A stretch of DNA of 64,000 nucleotides. Source: Epichloe hybrida. Taxonomy: Eukaryota > Ascomycota > Sordariomycetes > Hypocreales > Clavicipitaceae. The number at the start of each line of letters is the position of its first letter. Position 1 is the stretch's first letter. Location of the stretch: the NCBI GenBank assembly GCA_019022495.1, contig JAFEKR010000001.1:4464001-4528000 (forward strand). Reading direction: 5' to 3'. The translations under genes were made by a program, and so were the position numbers. Below, one piece after another: positions 44,469 to 56,388 of this stretch. Below the pieces are notes generated by a model. That model saw only the letters and a program-made list of their open reading frames with translations, was not told where the DNA came from and did no database searches.

Positions 44469-45678
44469 CTATTTCACGATCAGCACTGCCGACGGCACCA
44501 AGCCTGCCTCTTTCAACGTTTTGGACATGTCCATGTCCCCCTCAAACACATGCCTAGGGAACGTAGTAGAGAAACTTGACACCATCAGCCCCGTTTCCTG
44601 CTGCACCTGTTGTGCCACCTCAAACAAGGTCGTCTCCGCAGCCAAGGTCTTGATCAGGTTGCCATTTGGCGTCTGCAGTCGCAGTTTAGCCTGGCTGTGA
44701 TCAGCTTTGGGCCTCGCCGGTGCAGCAGCAGCAGCCGCAGCGGCAGCGGTGGACGCAGGAGCAGATGCTCCCGCGTCATGTTCTGGCGCTCTGCCTTCTC
44801 TGGCAGCTTTGGCCTCCTCAGCTTTGCGACGTCGTTCAGCCTTGTCGGCTTCAATCTTGGCTTTGATACGTTTCTTTGCCTCGACGTCGTCCTGCTTCTC
44901 CTGGCGCTTGCGTGCGGCCTCTTTGATTTGTTCTTTACGGGCGAGCTCTTCTTTGGCTTCTTGGCTTTCTTTGGTGGACTTTTGTCGAATTTGCTGGAAT
45001 CCTAGTAAGTATGATCCCGTATCCATCGATACCTCCCTCTGGCAATGAGCTTCAGAGGCGAGTGACCTACCTCGTTTCGTCTGGCGTTTTCCTTATCTTG
45101 CACCGACTGAACGTCTCGCTTGGCCTTGAGACGCTCGCGCAGCTCTTCAAGCCTAGCCTTCTTCTCTTCCTCCGTCAGAGCGGCAACCTCGTCTGTTGAT
45201 TCGGAAAAGTCGGTGTGGTCCCTGTTGGCAGATGCGTCAGCTTGTATACTTTGCGTTTCCTTGTGCTCTGTTTATGATACCCATTGAGGGGGGAATACCA
45301 TACGTCTTGGTAGCATGAAAGGTGGCCAAATCGTGGTTGCGAAACCTCTTGCCACATTCGTTACAAACAAGTGAGCGAGCGTTGCCGGTCTCGAGCTCTG
45401 CAATTTTGGCCTTGGTTTCGGCGTCTTCTTCGTCGTCATCCTGTGATTTACCTGCCTCTGATGCCTGGATCTCCTCAAGGGTCCTGTCCTGGTTGACTTC
45501 TAGCCATTGTAGAGCACCCTGGACTGTTTGTATGGCAGTTAGATATCAAGTCGTCATGACTTTGGTTCACGATTGGGCTGTGAGCTCTGAACGTACGACC
45601 GCCACTCTTCTTGACGGCAATTTCGGCGCGGACTTTGTCAAAGCCCATCTCTGCGAGGGCCTCCAAGTCTGACGGCAT
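44469..45678 (-). CDS. UBA-C2H2-UBX protein, Cdc48/p97 cofactor
   Basis: Four exons on the minus strand, 45678-45597, 45523-45304, 45221-45071 and 44993-44469, encode 325 residues. Residues 1-45 are a UBA domain (LEALAEMGFDKVRAEIAV...GALQWLEVN). A classical C-x2-C-x12-H-x5-H finger lies at residues 81-103 (CNEC...FH...DH). A charged coiled coil (~110-215) and an alanine linker lead to a UBX domain at ~247-325 (LRLQTPNGNLIKTL...FPRHVFEGDMDMSKTLKEAGL). This resembles animal UBXN1/SAKS1 with an added finger. Such proteins bridge ubiquitinated clients to the Cdc48/p97 ATPase. The third acceptor is the second of two closely spaced AGs, chosen for frame and for the NEQIRQKSTKESQ block. Confidence 0.92.
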
Positions 45679-46728
45679 TTTCGTGTCTAAGCTGTGACAG
45701 GTTCTATAACGTTCAAGAAGGCGACGTGGGCGTGTTTGCGGATGTGGGTTGGAGTGGTTAAGCTGCGCTGCTGCGGCAAGTGAAGTGCTGTGCTGGGTGG
45801 TGGGGTAAAATCACAGTTGGTCCACTGAGTGTGACGTGACGTGGGGTGGGAAAGCAAGTCGTCGGTTTTCGAAATTGCAGAGATTTTCTGTTCTTTCGAC
45901 ACGCTGCCTCCAAGATTTCTGGTGTCTCCGGGTGGCCTGGCGCGGTCTCAGGCCTCGCAGGAGTCGAGACGTGAAGATGGCCCGGGTGCCCTTTTGCAAA
46001 GTTGAGACGGCCCGAGATGGATTGGGGATTGGATGGCCAGCTGAGGAATTCAACGTCTGTCTACAGCCCGTCTACAGCAGCTCACAGTGGCCAATGTTGC
46101 AGAGTCGAGCGCCCAACTTGGCCATCCATGTCCTGACTCCTGCGTCAAGTGTCAAGTCTGGTCCCTGTTGGGCACCCAGAGTCGGCACCGAGCAGCGCCA
46201 GACGCAGATTAAATGTTCTGGATTTGCCTGAGGCTGGTCCCCAAGCGCAGGCACAGGCAGGCACACAGACGACAAGGCACACACAAGCACACACAAGCAC
46301 ACACAAGCACAAGCACAAGCACCAACCAAGGCAAGACGGGCAAGACTGGCCTCCTTCCCTCTGCCTCCCGCCGCGAAACATTAGACACCACGGTCTCCAT
46401 CATTTTCACTCCATCACTCATCGTAAAGACAGACGTGCTCGCAGCTCGTACGCTTCCGCCTTTTTTTTTTTGGTTCCTCGGTAAGTCAGAATCCTCTCCT
46501 GCGCGCCTTGACCCGATATTACGCCCAACGTCACCGACGGTTGCAGCGTCCCGGCTCTCCACTCCCGACCCAGATCGTGTCCTCAACCTCGACCGCGCCC
46601 GACGACTGACACTTTTGCCTGGTCAGCATCCTCGGCGACAACGACCGGCATTCATCTCGTCCAGAGCCCCTCAGCATTCCGGCCGCTACCGACTTTTTCC
46701 ATTGCATTCTCACAAGCACTCACCCACA
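45679..46728. other. Divergent promoter region between the UBX gene and VAP, with a leader intron
   Basis: About 1 kb. The VAP leader probably contains an intron from GTAAGT at 46481 to AG at 46546. A tandem repeat array lies at 46277-46322. No other gene seen. Confidence 0.5.
46277..46322. repeat. 10-bp (ACACAAGCAC) then 6-bp (AAGCAC) tandem repeat
   Basis: Three to four copies of the 10-bp unit followed by two to three copies of the 6-bp unit. Confidence 0.85.
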
Positions 46729-47910
46729 ATGTCGGTCGATATCCTGCCTCTCGAGCTGAGCTTTACTCGTGCGTGCTTACCATGATGCCATGGTGCCCAT
46801 CCGCTTCGGCTACACCGCAAACACCGGTCCTCACATTTCATAGGCCCATTCACCAGCGAAGTTTCACGAACTCTTACGATTCGGAATACAAGCAGTGCGC
46901 CGCTCGCCTTCAAGGTATGCACACTTCACTGCGTGGCGCGCTCCGCTCTTCTGATGACGCGCCGCCGCCTCGCCCGTGATCAAAGCTGACGCTTTTGCCA
47001 GGTGAAAACCACCGCTCCGAAACAGTACTGCGTCCGCCCCAATGCCGGTCGCATTGAGCCCGGATACTCCTTTGATGTCACAGGTTGGTACTCATTCAAC
47101 GGCCCCTACGCCGCAGTGCAACTGACACCCTGTGCAAGTTCTTCTCCAGGCTATGAAGCAGGACCCTCCTCCGGACGCCAAATGCCGCGACAAGTTCCTC
47201 GTCCAGTGCGCTCCCATTAGGCCCGACCAAGACTTTGCCAGCATCGCCTCTGTTTTGGAGTCGGTCGATAAGTCCCTGCTCACCGAGCGCAAGATTCGCG
47301 TGCACTGGCTCTCTCCCGATGGAGAGGCTACTCAAGGGGCCGGTGCTCCGACAACATCCCTGTCTACTACACCCAGCAAGGCCTCTGCTGTAAACGGAGT
47401 GCGTGTCCCTCTCTCTCCTGCCTTGATAGTAACGTTACCATGTCCCACAAATTCACTAATTGCGAACACCTTACCTGCCAGGCCAATGAAACCCCCGATG
47501 CTCCCCGAACATTTTCTTCACCCAGCGCCGGCCACGCGAACTCGACGCCCTCATCTGCTCCGCCGCCATACGCATCTGATGATGGCGCCGAGGAAGACTA
47601 CGCCAATGCCAACACCAATGCCGCTGCCAATGTCAAGTCTGCCGTGTCTCAAGCCGCTGCCGCTGTTACCGAAACCGCCCAATTGACGTACGAGGAGCTC
47701 AAGACAAAACTTGGTCAAGCCGAGGCTCAGCTGTTGAACCTAAAGGATGGCGGCCTACGCCAGCGCAATGTCAAGGCCGCTTCCAGCGACGAGAAGAAGC
47801 CCGCGGGACAGACCACTCAGGCACTTAAGCAACGGCCCGAGGGTGTGCCCGTGCAAATCGTAGCATTGCTGTGCCTGCTAAGCTTCTTGCTCGCCTACTT
47901 TTTCTTCTAA
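46729..47910 (+). CDS. scs2: VAP/Scs2 ER membrane-contact protein
   Basis: Five exons, 46729-46768, 46844-46914, 47002-47083, 47139-47398 and 47482-47910, encode 293 residues. An MSP domain fills residues 1-125 (LELSFTRPFTSEVSRTLTIRN...APKQYCVRPNAGRIEPG...DVTVLLQAMKQDPP...DKFLVQ). A Ser/Thr/Pro- and Ala-rich linker and a coiled coil (~220-250) precede a C-terminal membrane anchor (VQIVALLCLLSFLLAYFFF). VAP proteins sit in the ER membrane and bind FFAT motifs of lipid-transfer proteins to hold ER-plasma membrane contacts and regulate phospholipid synthesis. The third intron has a GTTGGT donor. Convergent with the desaturase gene. Confidence 0.95.
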
Positions 47911-48539
47911 GAATCTAGAAAGACAAAACGCCATCGAGTGCAGCGTCAAAAAGCTACAAAAAAAAATGGGCTCCAATATGCAAGATTTCCTGAGGAAGCA
48001 ACCAGGCGAGATGTTCCCACCCGGAAGGTCTTCCAACGACGATACACTATGCGCCCATAGGAATGTATCACTGCGAGAATATGCGGGGTGTAGAGACGGG
48101 CAAAGGGGAGGTTCGTTGTGTCGAGGGGACAAACCGTGGAGGGACGTCGCAAGCACAAGGGTATTGTCGAGTAGCTAGCTGTCCTTGGTGTCTTGTACTG
48201 TACCTGCACAAGCTACGTGTTTTATGACTGCGTTTAACAATGGAACTTTTCTTTGTCGTCGACCCCTGTCTGAGAAATATTCACCAACGTTGAACTCTGC
48301 AATCACGATCGTCTTTCTTGAAGAGATGGCGTACCAGCGGGAGCTTGACAAGAGACTCATTGAGCATACAGTGGACATGTTAACTCAGCCTATGCGGTAC
48401 TAATGCAGAAAAGTGTTATATCCCGTGACGCCTTTGGGAGAAGAAGCAAAAACTACAATCATCAACTATGCACGAAATTTGTAATTGGTCCGAGGGGAGC
48501 ATGCGCGGCTGACAATGATGGGGACAAGTAGCTGACTTT
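47911..48539. other. Convergent 3' spacer, no gene
   Basis: 3' flanks of VAP and the desaturase; nothing else seen. Confidence 0.55.
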
Positions 48540-49815
48540 TTACGCCTGCATCTCTGTCTCCCTCCAGGTCACGGCGCCGCCGACCAAGCGACCGCCTTCT
48601 TTGCGCTTGACGCGGCAGTTTAGTCCCACGTTCTCATCCAGGATGAATCGCCAGATGGCGTTTACCCAGCTATCATGGCGGGGCAGCGGCTCGTAGAACT
48701 CCTTGGCCATCTCGTACACGGCGGGAAGCCTGGTCCAGGGAATGGCGGGGAAGTCATGGTGCTCGTTGTGCAGTCCCACGTTGTACGTGAACCAGTTCAA
48801 GGGGCCGTAGTAGGAGAAGGTCTCGGGCACAGGGACCATGTTGTTGGGGTCCTTTTGCGTGGGTGTGACGGTTTCGTAGACGTAGTGCTCGGCGATGAAG
48901 TGGCCTGCCAGGGGATGAAGACTGCCTGCAAGAAAGGACGAGAGCAGCAGGTACAGGAGGCCGTTCCACGAGGCAAGATGCAGGATGGCGGCGTCGAAGG
49001 CGAACTGGACGGCAAGGTTGACAAGGTGCACCCATGTGAAGGGGATGCGGTAGACAGCCATCGGACGCAGGGCGTAGAAGAAGATCTGAAACGTGCAGAA
49101 GAAGGCTTTTCCGAGGATGGAGTCTAGGAAGAAGGCCTCAAAGGCCGTGGGGAGATCGGTATCGAGGCCATCTACGCCGAGGGATTTGTGGTGCGTGAGG
49201 TGGTATGGCTGGGAGCAAGGAACGAACGTTAGCTCAGGGAACAGTACCGCGGCTTGTCGCCCACAAGAGGCACTGATGGAGGCATTTGAACGGCGAGGAA
49301 CATACTCGGAATGCAGCACTATAAGGGACCGCAATGGGCAAGTTGGCGACAATGGCGAACAGTCGGTTCGCCAAAGGGCTCTTGAACGCCAGGTTGTGGG
49401 AGATTTCGTGGATGGCCAGAAACAAGTTCTGGTTGGCAGTGGCGCCGAAGACGTAGGCTACGGCCCAGAACTTTAACGACCAGAACGGTGTTGACCGGAG
49501 CAGATAGGCGAGAACGACTTGGAGGGTAACGACGCCGGCGACAACATATTTGGTCAATGGCTCAGGACCACAGAGCTTGGTGATCTGTTGCGTCGTTTAT
49601 TAGAAAGAAGTCTCCATGTATGTTGACATTTTGGGAGAGAGCCTTACCTCCGGATGGGCCTTTATGATAGCTATGCGTCGAGTTCTGTGCGGCTCTTCGG
49701 TGTATGTCCAGAAGAAATCATGCTTCGGGTTGGTAATGTCCTGCTTGTTGGGTGCTAACGCCGACTTCTCGTTCTTAGACGCCTTGGTGACGGTCGCGGA
49801 ACCGTTGGATGTCAT
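48540..49815 (-). CDS. Sphingolipid delta(4)-desaturase (DES family)
   Basis: Three exons on the minus strand, 49815-49648, 49584-49306 and 49208-48540, encode 371 residues. The DES lipid-desaturase N-terminal block (DFFWTYTEEPHRTRRIAIIKAHPE) is present. The three histidine boxes are HEISHN (115-120), HLTHHK (152-157, formed across the second splice) and HNEHHDFP (296-303). The enzyme inserts the delta-4 trans double bond of the sphingoid base in the ER membrane, on the way to glucosylceramide, which filamentous fungi need for normal growth and often for virulence. Codon 1 is supported by the family start. Convergent with VAP. Confidence 0.95.
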
Positions 49816-50967
49816 CGTGATTCGATTGTGTTGATGGGAAATCTATCTCGCTGTACACTCGTGCATTTGTTGCCGGGCTGGCTGAAGCAGGGCGGAGGGA
49901 CGACGAAGTGGCAGCAAGGGCCGTGACAAGACTTGGAGATCGGTTATAGGTGATGAGAGGGAATCGGGAGGGACAAGTCGAGTTCCAATTTCAAGGTCAA
50001 CGCAACAGATCTGTCGTCATCGAGGGTTAGAAAATAGGATTAGCAGGTCTTTCGCGTCAAGAAGAGGAACGGGAACCAGATGGCGTGGTGGTTTTGTCAA
50101 AGGTGGTGGCCTCCCTCCCCTCTCCCCAAAGTACTTGGCAGAATTTTGATAGAGTGGTGGTGGGTGGTGCTGGCCATCGAGGGGATTTGTGGGCCAGATG
50201 GTGTTGCACGAACAAAAGAGGCGCGGCCGACTGGCCACTAATTTGTGCATGCATTATCCCCTAATACGCCTCGCGACAGATGGGGAACATAAACTGTGGC
50301 GCACGTCGGCGGGGGCGAGCCGTCCTGCTGGAGTGGGTAAACTGCTGTGCCTGATTCTAGTTTTCTAGTGGCGGCTTTTGGGGGTCGGCTTTTAGGGGTC
50401 GGCTTTTAGGGGCGCAACGGAACCACTGCAACCCGGCATGAGGTGCGTCGAACCACACGGATCTGGACATGAACACCTGTTTACGGCTTCCATCTCTGCT
50501 GGGTACCTACCAAGTGTCACGATGGCATCTACGGTAATATCATCTCAGATGACACAGCTGCGGCAGAATACACTCGTCACAGGCACATGAGTGGGCGAGT
50601 GGGCGAGTGGGCGCCGTGGTGAAAATCAACGCGATGCTCTAGCACCACCGGACCAAACGTCATCGTGTCTTCCTCCCTCCATCAGCCCGGAGGCAACGCT
50701 TTCCAAACATGTCCACACGGAAGAGACCCAAACGAAAAACGAAAAACGAAAAACCAAGCTCCGAACTGACTCCATGCGTCGACCGGAGCAAAGGATTCCT
50801 CGGCCGTGGTTCACGCCAAGACGCCGCCAATGATGGCCCAGCGAGCTGAACACCAGCCATGCCTGTGCAGTGCGGCCCAAGCAGGACCATTCCCGCACAA
50901 AATATGCGCATTGTATATACTCTTCTGTATGCCTGTGCTTTTCTCCCCGCATCCGTCATGTCATCGC
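49816..50967. other. Spacer between desaturase promoter and amino-acid transporter 3' end
   Basis: About 1.15 kb. GGGGGTCGGCTTTT-like repeats occur at 50378-50410 and GTGGGCGA repeats at 50590-50612. No gene recognised. Confidence 0.5.
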
Positions 50968-52638
50968 TCAGAGTCCGTTGCTCTTACATGAAAACACGCC
51001 GCCTACTTCGCCAGCATTGAACGAATCAATGATGCCCTGGACACTGGCATAAGTTCCTGCAGTAAGAAAAAAGAATCCTGTAGTGATGATGACTATGTTG
51101 AGGATGATGGACAACCAGTCGCCTATTGGGTTTCGCACGCGCCCGGTTTTCTTGTCTGCAGTGCGCATCCGGAAATATGCCACACCCCAAAAGATGAAGC
51201 CGAACCAACTGTCGAAAAGGGAGCTCATAACCGAAAGGACTAAGAAAGAGAAGAGATGAAGTGATTAGCATCAAAGGATGAATTGAAAAGACTCGAGCCA
51301 GTCACTTACGAGAAGAAAAGAATGGAATGACCTGGGAGATGATGAAGGCGAGTATCCACGTGGTGAGCAGGATGCCAGCCCACGAACCCCAACCGATGGC
51401 AGTGTGCTCGCTCATATGTTTGGAACCCTTGAATAGACGGAAAAACACAAAACGGGCCGTCACTGATGCGTACAGACAGCCGAGGAAGATGATTGTCGGA
51501 ATCATGAAGGAAAAAGACACCTTCTTGTACAAGTCGTCGAGAGACCCAAATGCCGGAGCCTTGACATATTGGTTGCCGCTGTATGCATAGATGACGGCGC
51601 CAACGACACTAAAGACAATGATTTCGGCAATGGTGCAAGCCCAGAGTGACTTGGGGAATTCGCTGCCATGAGTGTCAGTAATCTGGCAAGAAGCGGGACG
51701 GTTTTCATGTGAGTATACCGTGGATCGCGCATCTCCGCAATGAAACTAGGGAGGGTGATCTGGCCGATAAAGGTATAGCTAATGTTGAGGAACGCTGCCA
51801 TTCCCTGGACAAAAGTCGTGCTGTGGACGGGGATCGCTGTGACAATCGGCTCGCCTTTTTCTGGGCTGTAGCCCGCAGGCTTGCCCTGAACACCAGCAAA
51901 CGAGGTAGCAAGAATGACTGATATCAAGGTGAAGAATGCAGACGCAGTCCCGAGTTTGGACATCATGCTGAATGTGCGGGGAAGTGACGCAAACCAGCAA
52001 AGGACAACAATGACGACGGAGAACTCGACTGTGCGGCAGCCCCCAATGAAGGTCTTCTCAGTCATGGTATTGAGATACTCCGCACCGACCAGAACATGGA
52101 GCGCCTGGATAAAGGTGTTGTTGAGAACAAACATGACGGCGGTTCCCCACCAAGCCCACGTCTTCCCCCAGAAGAGCGTTTGTCCTAGGTCGCAAACATC
52201 GCGAATCTCGGGATGTCGGAGACAAAACTCCCAGAGCACGAGACTGGTGTAGAGAACGATGGCGGCAACAATGACGGTCAGGATGAGGCCAGGCACGAGC
52301 CCCAGGAAGCTGTACGACCAAGGGAAGCTCATGATGGCCAGACAAATGTACTCGCTGAACAGCAACGCGGCTGTCTTTTGCCATGAGCAAGTGCGATACT
52401 GGATGGAGGCGCCATCCTCAGAGGCAAGCTGTCGGTTCAAAATGGCTTCGCTCGAGTCTTCGCTGTCCGACGTTTCGTTCTTGAGGTGGTCGGGGACTGC
52501 ACATATACGCGGTCCCACCGTGACACTCTTGCCGCCGAAAATAGAGGCGAATCTGGCGGAACGACCTTGGCCGAAGTCGACGTCCCGGGGGCCGGACGCG
52601 GAGCCCGACGGAGAACCAGAACGGACCTTTTCCGACAT
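50968..52638 (-). CDS. Amino-acid transporter, AAAP/Aa_trans family
   Basis: Three exons on the minus strand, 52638-51719, 51662-51310 and 51239-50968, encode 514 residues. A ~90-residue cytoplasmic leader precedes eleven membrane segments, beginning SWQKTAALLFSEYICLAIMSFPWSYSFLGLVPG, which is the family's first helix block. The first splice creates AEMRDPREFPKSLWACT, a hallmark of the fungal transporters. Members move neutral amino acids with protons across the plasma or vacuolar membrane. Substrate unknown. The third exon contains ADKKTGRVRNPIGDWLS, a cytoplasmic loop. No regulatory site was recognised upstream beyond pyrimidine tracts. Confidence 0.9.
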
Positions 52639-53090
52639 GATGATGATGCGATGGCTGGTAGAGTAAGAGACAGAAAATGAGTGTGACAAGCGCTGATGTT
52701 GAAAAGGAAAAAAAGGGAAAAGGCAGGAGAGCTGGGAACCGAGGTCGAGGGAGGCTTTAACGCGACGACAGGCAAGTCTCGATTGCAAAGGTGAGATGGG
52801 GGCTGACGGCTGAAGCTGAACACCGTCCGGATGCATCCGTGACGTTTTGGTGCGTGCGGGCGACAAATGTTCCGGGGAGAGACGTGTCGGGTTGCTGGGT
52901 GCCAGAAAGAACAAAGAATAATAACGGGATCCAACGAATGTATCAACTGTCAGCGGCCGATTGCGACTTGGCTTGGCAGTACAAGTCGAGTCGAGCCATA
53001 CCAATTGTTGACTCTGATTAGATCGCGCCCGCCCTTCTTCCTCACCAGTGTGACGGTCACCTTCTTGCTATGCTACTAGCCAGCGCCAAC

Positions 53091-53127
53091 GCCAGCGCCA
53101 ACGCCAACGCCAACACCAACGCCAACC
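53091..53127. repeat. 6-bp tandem repeat (GCCAAC)
   Basis: About six copies of GCCAAC with GCCAGC and ACCAAC variants. Confidence 0.8.
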
Positions 53128-53196
53128 TACTATGGGCTCGCCTGTTGCCTGTTGCTTGCCATTCCGTGGCCGCCCCGGCCGTCATGGCATGGCCTT

Positions 53197-53237
53197 GCGG
53201 GCGACGGTGCGGGCGACGGTGCGGGCGACGGTGCGGG
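53197..53237. repeat. 12-bp tandem repeat (GCGGGCGACGGT)
   Basis: Three perfect units and a partial fourth. Confidence 0.9.
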
Positions 53238-55001
53238 TGCAACAGACGACATGCGAACCATCAAATGGGATCCTGGTTTATTCCTTTGCCGAGTACAACA
53301 ATCCAGCGATTGCAATGTGGCCGTGAGAATTGTCCAATGGTGGTGCTCCACCATGACGCGGGGCGCGCCGCCACACGAACAAGTCCAGCCAGGGCTGATC
53401 GCCGGGGTCCTTTGGACCTTGCAATATGTACACTGAATGAATGAGCGTCTTTCCCTACGAGATGTCCTTGGAAAGATGCCTGGGTGCAAGGCGCAAAACA
53501 CCGCGCGCATCACGCCATCAAGTCTCACACCCACTGTAAATGCGCACTTGTCTACACTCCGTAGTGCCCGTATTTAGTGCCCACTTCCACGAAGCGCACC
53601 CACTTGTGCTGCTGAACAGGAGAAGATGCACTTTGGTCCCAGCGCTCATTCGTTTCCCCGTTAAGCTTAATTGCCGCCTGCCTGGAACATTGAATTGTAA
53701 TGGAAGCGCCCGGGGACAACTTGCAATGGGGTTAGCGATGCGTGATACCAGGCGTATAAAATTGATGGTACCTCGAGTTGAGTTGGCACATGCTAGAGCC
53801 TACGTGAACAGAACTTGCAGACAAGCACTATCGCAACGTTTAATCTAGACGGTTCCCGCATCTTCAGCACGAATGCTCTTGCTGTCGAGCGTCGCCAGGT
53901 AAGATGCCTTTATTACGGCGACGGGAATCACCACGTTCACGTCCTGGCTCTGCTACTCGCGCCCGACTTCAGCATAGGCTTGTGCTAATATAAGCAAACC
54001 ATCTTCTATGCCGTGGCCATAACTCGCAGGGATTTGCCAAACAGTCTGTCCAAATCACAGTCAGTCGTCGCCCTCTCAAGGTTCAACCGGTCCAAACTTT
54101 TTTTGAGGACGGAGCACAAATGCATAACTGTAGTATGGTTCGTGGTGGTCGTGGTGGCCGTGGTGGTTTGATGATGTTGGTTCTCAAGTGAACTGATGAT
54201 GGTGCTTCATGGACAGAACCAACCTTTCGACGCAATCAGACACTGAGGCGGATGGCTCACGCAGTCGTTCGAGGGGCGTGCGGTTGTTGTGCCTCTGGTA
54301 AATCCGAATCATGTCTCGGCTGGTGTTGAATGCGTGACAGCGTCCAGCCTCACCGACCAGACCAGAAGCAGGAGCGGTCTGGTCTGCCGTCTTACGGTCT
54401 GCGGCGGTCTGTGATGTAGACAGTTCTATGTGATTAATTAATCCAGCCCACGCGACCAAGATTTTGCCCTTGTCAATCGTCCAATGTGACCGCCCGGCTC
54501 AAGCCGCGTTTGCCATCGTCACAGGCGTTTCACATCCAGCATTTCACACAGACCCACCTAATCTGTCCAACCACACGCGTCCTGACTGGCTTCAACAAAA
54601 AAAAAAAAAAAGCCACACGCGTGCATTCGACCGAGCAGCGACTCATCTTACAAGGGCAGCTTACGAACAGGTGACGTCGATTCAGCCAGCGTCCATCTAT
54701 CCCGTCGCCTTGTTCCTGTGCTCACCACTGCACTGAATTTGCATAAGCTCGTGAGAGACAGTTCTGGTGGTTCCGCAGGCTTGTTTTCATCCCCCCCCCC
54801 TTTCACGAGCCGACGTCGACGTCGACGTCGACGAACGAACGAGACTGCACGCGTGCAACGACTACCTACACCGCCCACACAAAAAGTGTCTCGAACCCGA
54901 ACCAACGCCTATCCTAGGAAAGAAAATCCCCGAATAAAAATAAAATAAACCTCCCATCGACGACTGGCACGGCATCTCGCCCGCCGCGCCCAGCCGTTCC
55001 G

Positions 55002-56388
55002 ATGTGGTGGCTATTCAGCATTCTTTTCAGCACAGTCTTCCTTTTCACCATTATTCTGTCGATACCCGTTGCTTTCGATGTCGGCGGTCGCGATAGTGGG
55101 CTGGTGTACAGCCTGTCCCTGTTCATCTACTACCTCGTGTATTCGGCAGTACGCATCGTGACTCCGACCAGGTCCCGCATCGGTTCGGGCGTTGCCAACA
55201 TCCTCCGCTTTTCGCAGTGGATCATAATTCCTTCGCTGCTCATCTGGGCTCTGGGGCAGTTTGCCGTCGATGCGGGAAGCACGAACTGGGTGGAAAGGAC
55301 TCTCGGGGGCATCTTCCAGTCCAAGAGCAGGAGCTGGACTGAGTGGCTGTTTGGCAGAGACGGCGTGCTCGAGACAGTCATGCTGGGCAGCTGGGACAAT
55401 ACTCTGCGATACGCTGGACCTGTTTTCCAGCTACTCGAGGGGTTCTGCACGCTTCTAGTCATCCAGGCCGCCGGCCAAATGACGCGCTGGCTCGTGAATA
55501 GAGGTCGGAGCGACACATGGGTGGTAAGTGGCCTCTTCCAATCATTCTTCTTCTTCTTCATCTTCTTCTTTTTGTTTCCCCCCGTGGACCAGCATATATC
55601 AGACTAACAGGTTTCGTCATCAGATCATCCTCCTCGCATTCTCCGGCTCAATCATCGCAAGCGCAGTCTACTTCCTCTGGAGAGTCGCCCAGTTTCCGCA
55701 GATCAGCAACCTCGATGCCACTTTGATCGGCGTCGCAATGACCACTGTCACCTTTCTCTGCGCATACGGCATCGGCAGCGGCCGCGGGAACCCCATCGAG
55801 AGCTCGCTCTTGTTTGCCTACGTCGTTCTCTGCGTCTACCAAATCTTCACCGACTACCTCCCCTCCGGAGTCAGTGAAGAGGCGTCGGCGCAGCCGGAGA
55901 TTCCGCCTCTGCCCCCAATCATCATGGCGTCGTACTCGACTCTTCTGCATGTGCTGGGATCACTGCCCTCGGCGATGCACTCGTCTCTGGCGTTTCTCTA
56001 CGCCGCGTTCCAGACGATAACACCTTCCGTCATCATATCTCTGGCATACCGACTCTTTGTCTTCTACTCGGCCACGCGCATCATTCCCTCGGTGCGAGAC
56101 CTGGGTGCTCGCGCGCTCATGGATGACCCCAGCTTTGAAGATTCGGAAACGGCAAACAAGCTACTGGGCTTCCTGAGCTGGTTCTCGCCGTCGATTCTAG
56201 TGTCTGTCTACACCAGCTTGTTGCTGCAGCACTTTTCAACCAACGACGGCCCCGACGGATGGACCCTCCGAGCCGGCGACGTCGGCGGCAGCACATGGAG
56301 ATGGATCAATGTCGGCTTGACCATTGTTCTATATGGCGTGGAGCTCTATCTGGGCACGGAAGAGCCCGACCACTGGAAGGTCGACTAG
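55002..56388 (+). CDS. ice2: Ice2 family ER membrane protein
   Basis: Two exons, 55002-55523 and 55624-56388, encode 428 residues with eight to ten membrane segments. The start MWWLFSILFSTVFLFTIILS, the ICE2 block YSLSLFIYYLVYSAVRIVTPTRSR and the end WRWINVGLTIVLYGVELYLG are typical of the fungal Ice2 family. In yeasts Ice2 affects cortical ER inheritance and ER-lipid droplet and phospholipid balance, acting in pathways that overlap with Scs2. The intron follows DTWV and contains an ACTAACA branch site. The gene converges with dihydrofolate synthetase. Confidence 0.92.

Larger units (their letters stand above)
52639..55001. other. Divergent spacer of 2.4 kb between amino-acid transporter and Ice2
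   Basis: No supportable gene. It holds two GC-rich arrays (listed separately), a GTGGTGGTCGTGG-type run (54142-54171) and repeated GACGTC words (54812-54832) just upstream of the Ice2 leader. Confidence 0.5.

Noticed and set aside
54000..54110. Possible tRNA: GGTTCAACCGG followed by a T7 run near 54080-54105
   Set aside because: The B-box lacks the final C, no A-box or matching acceptor stem is found 60-80 bp upstream.
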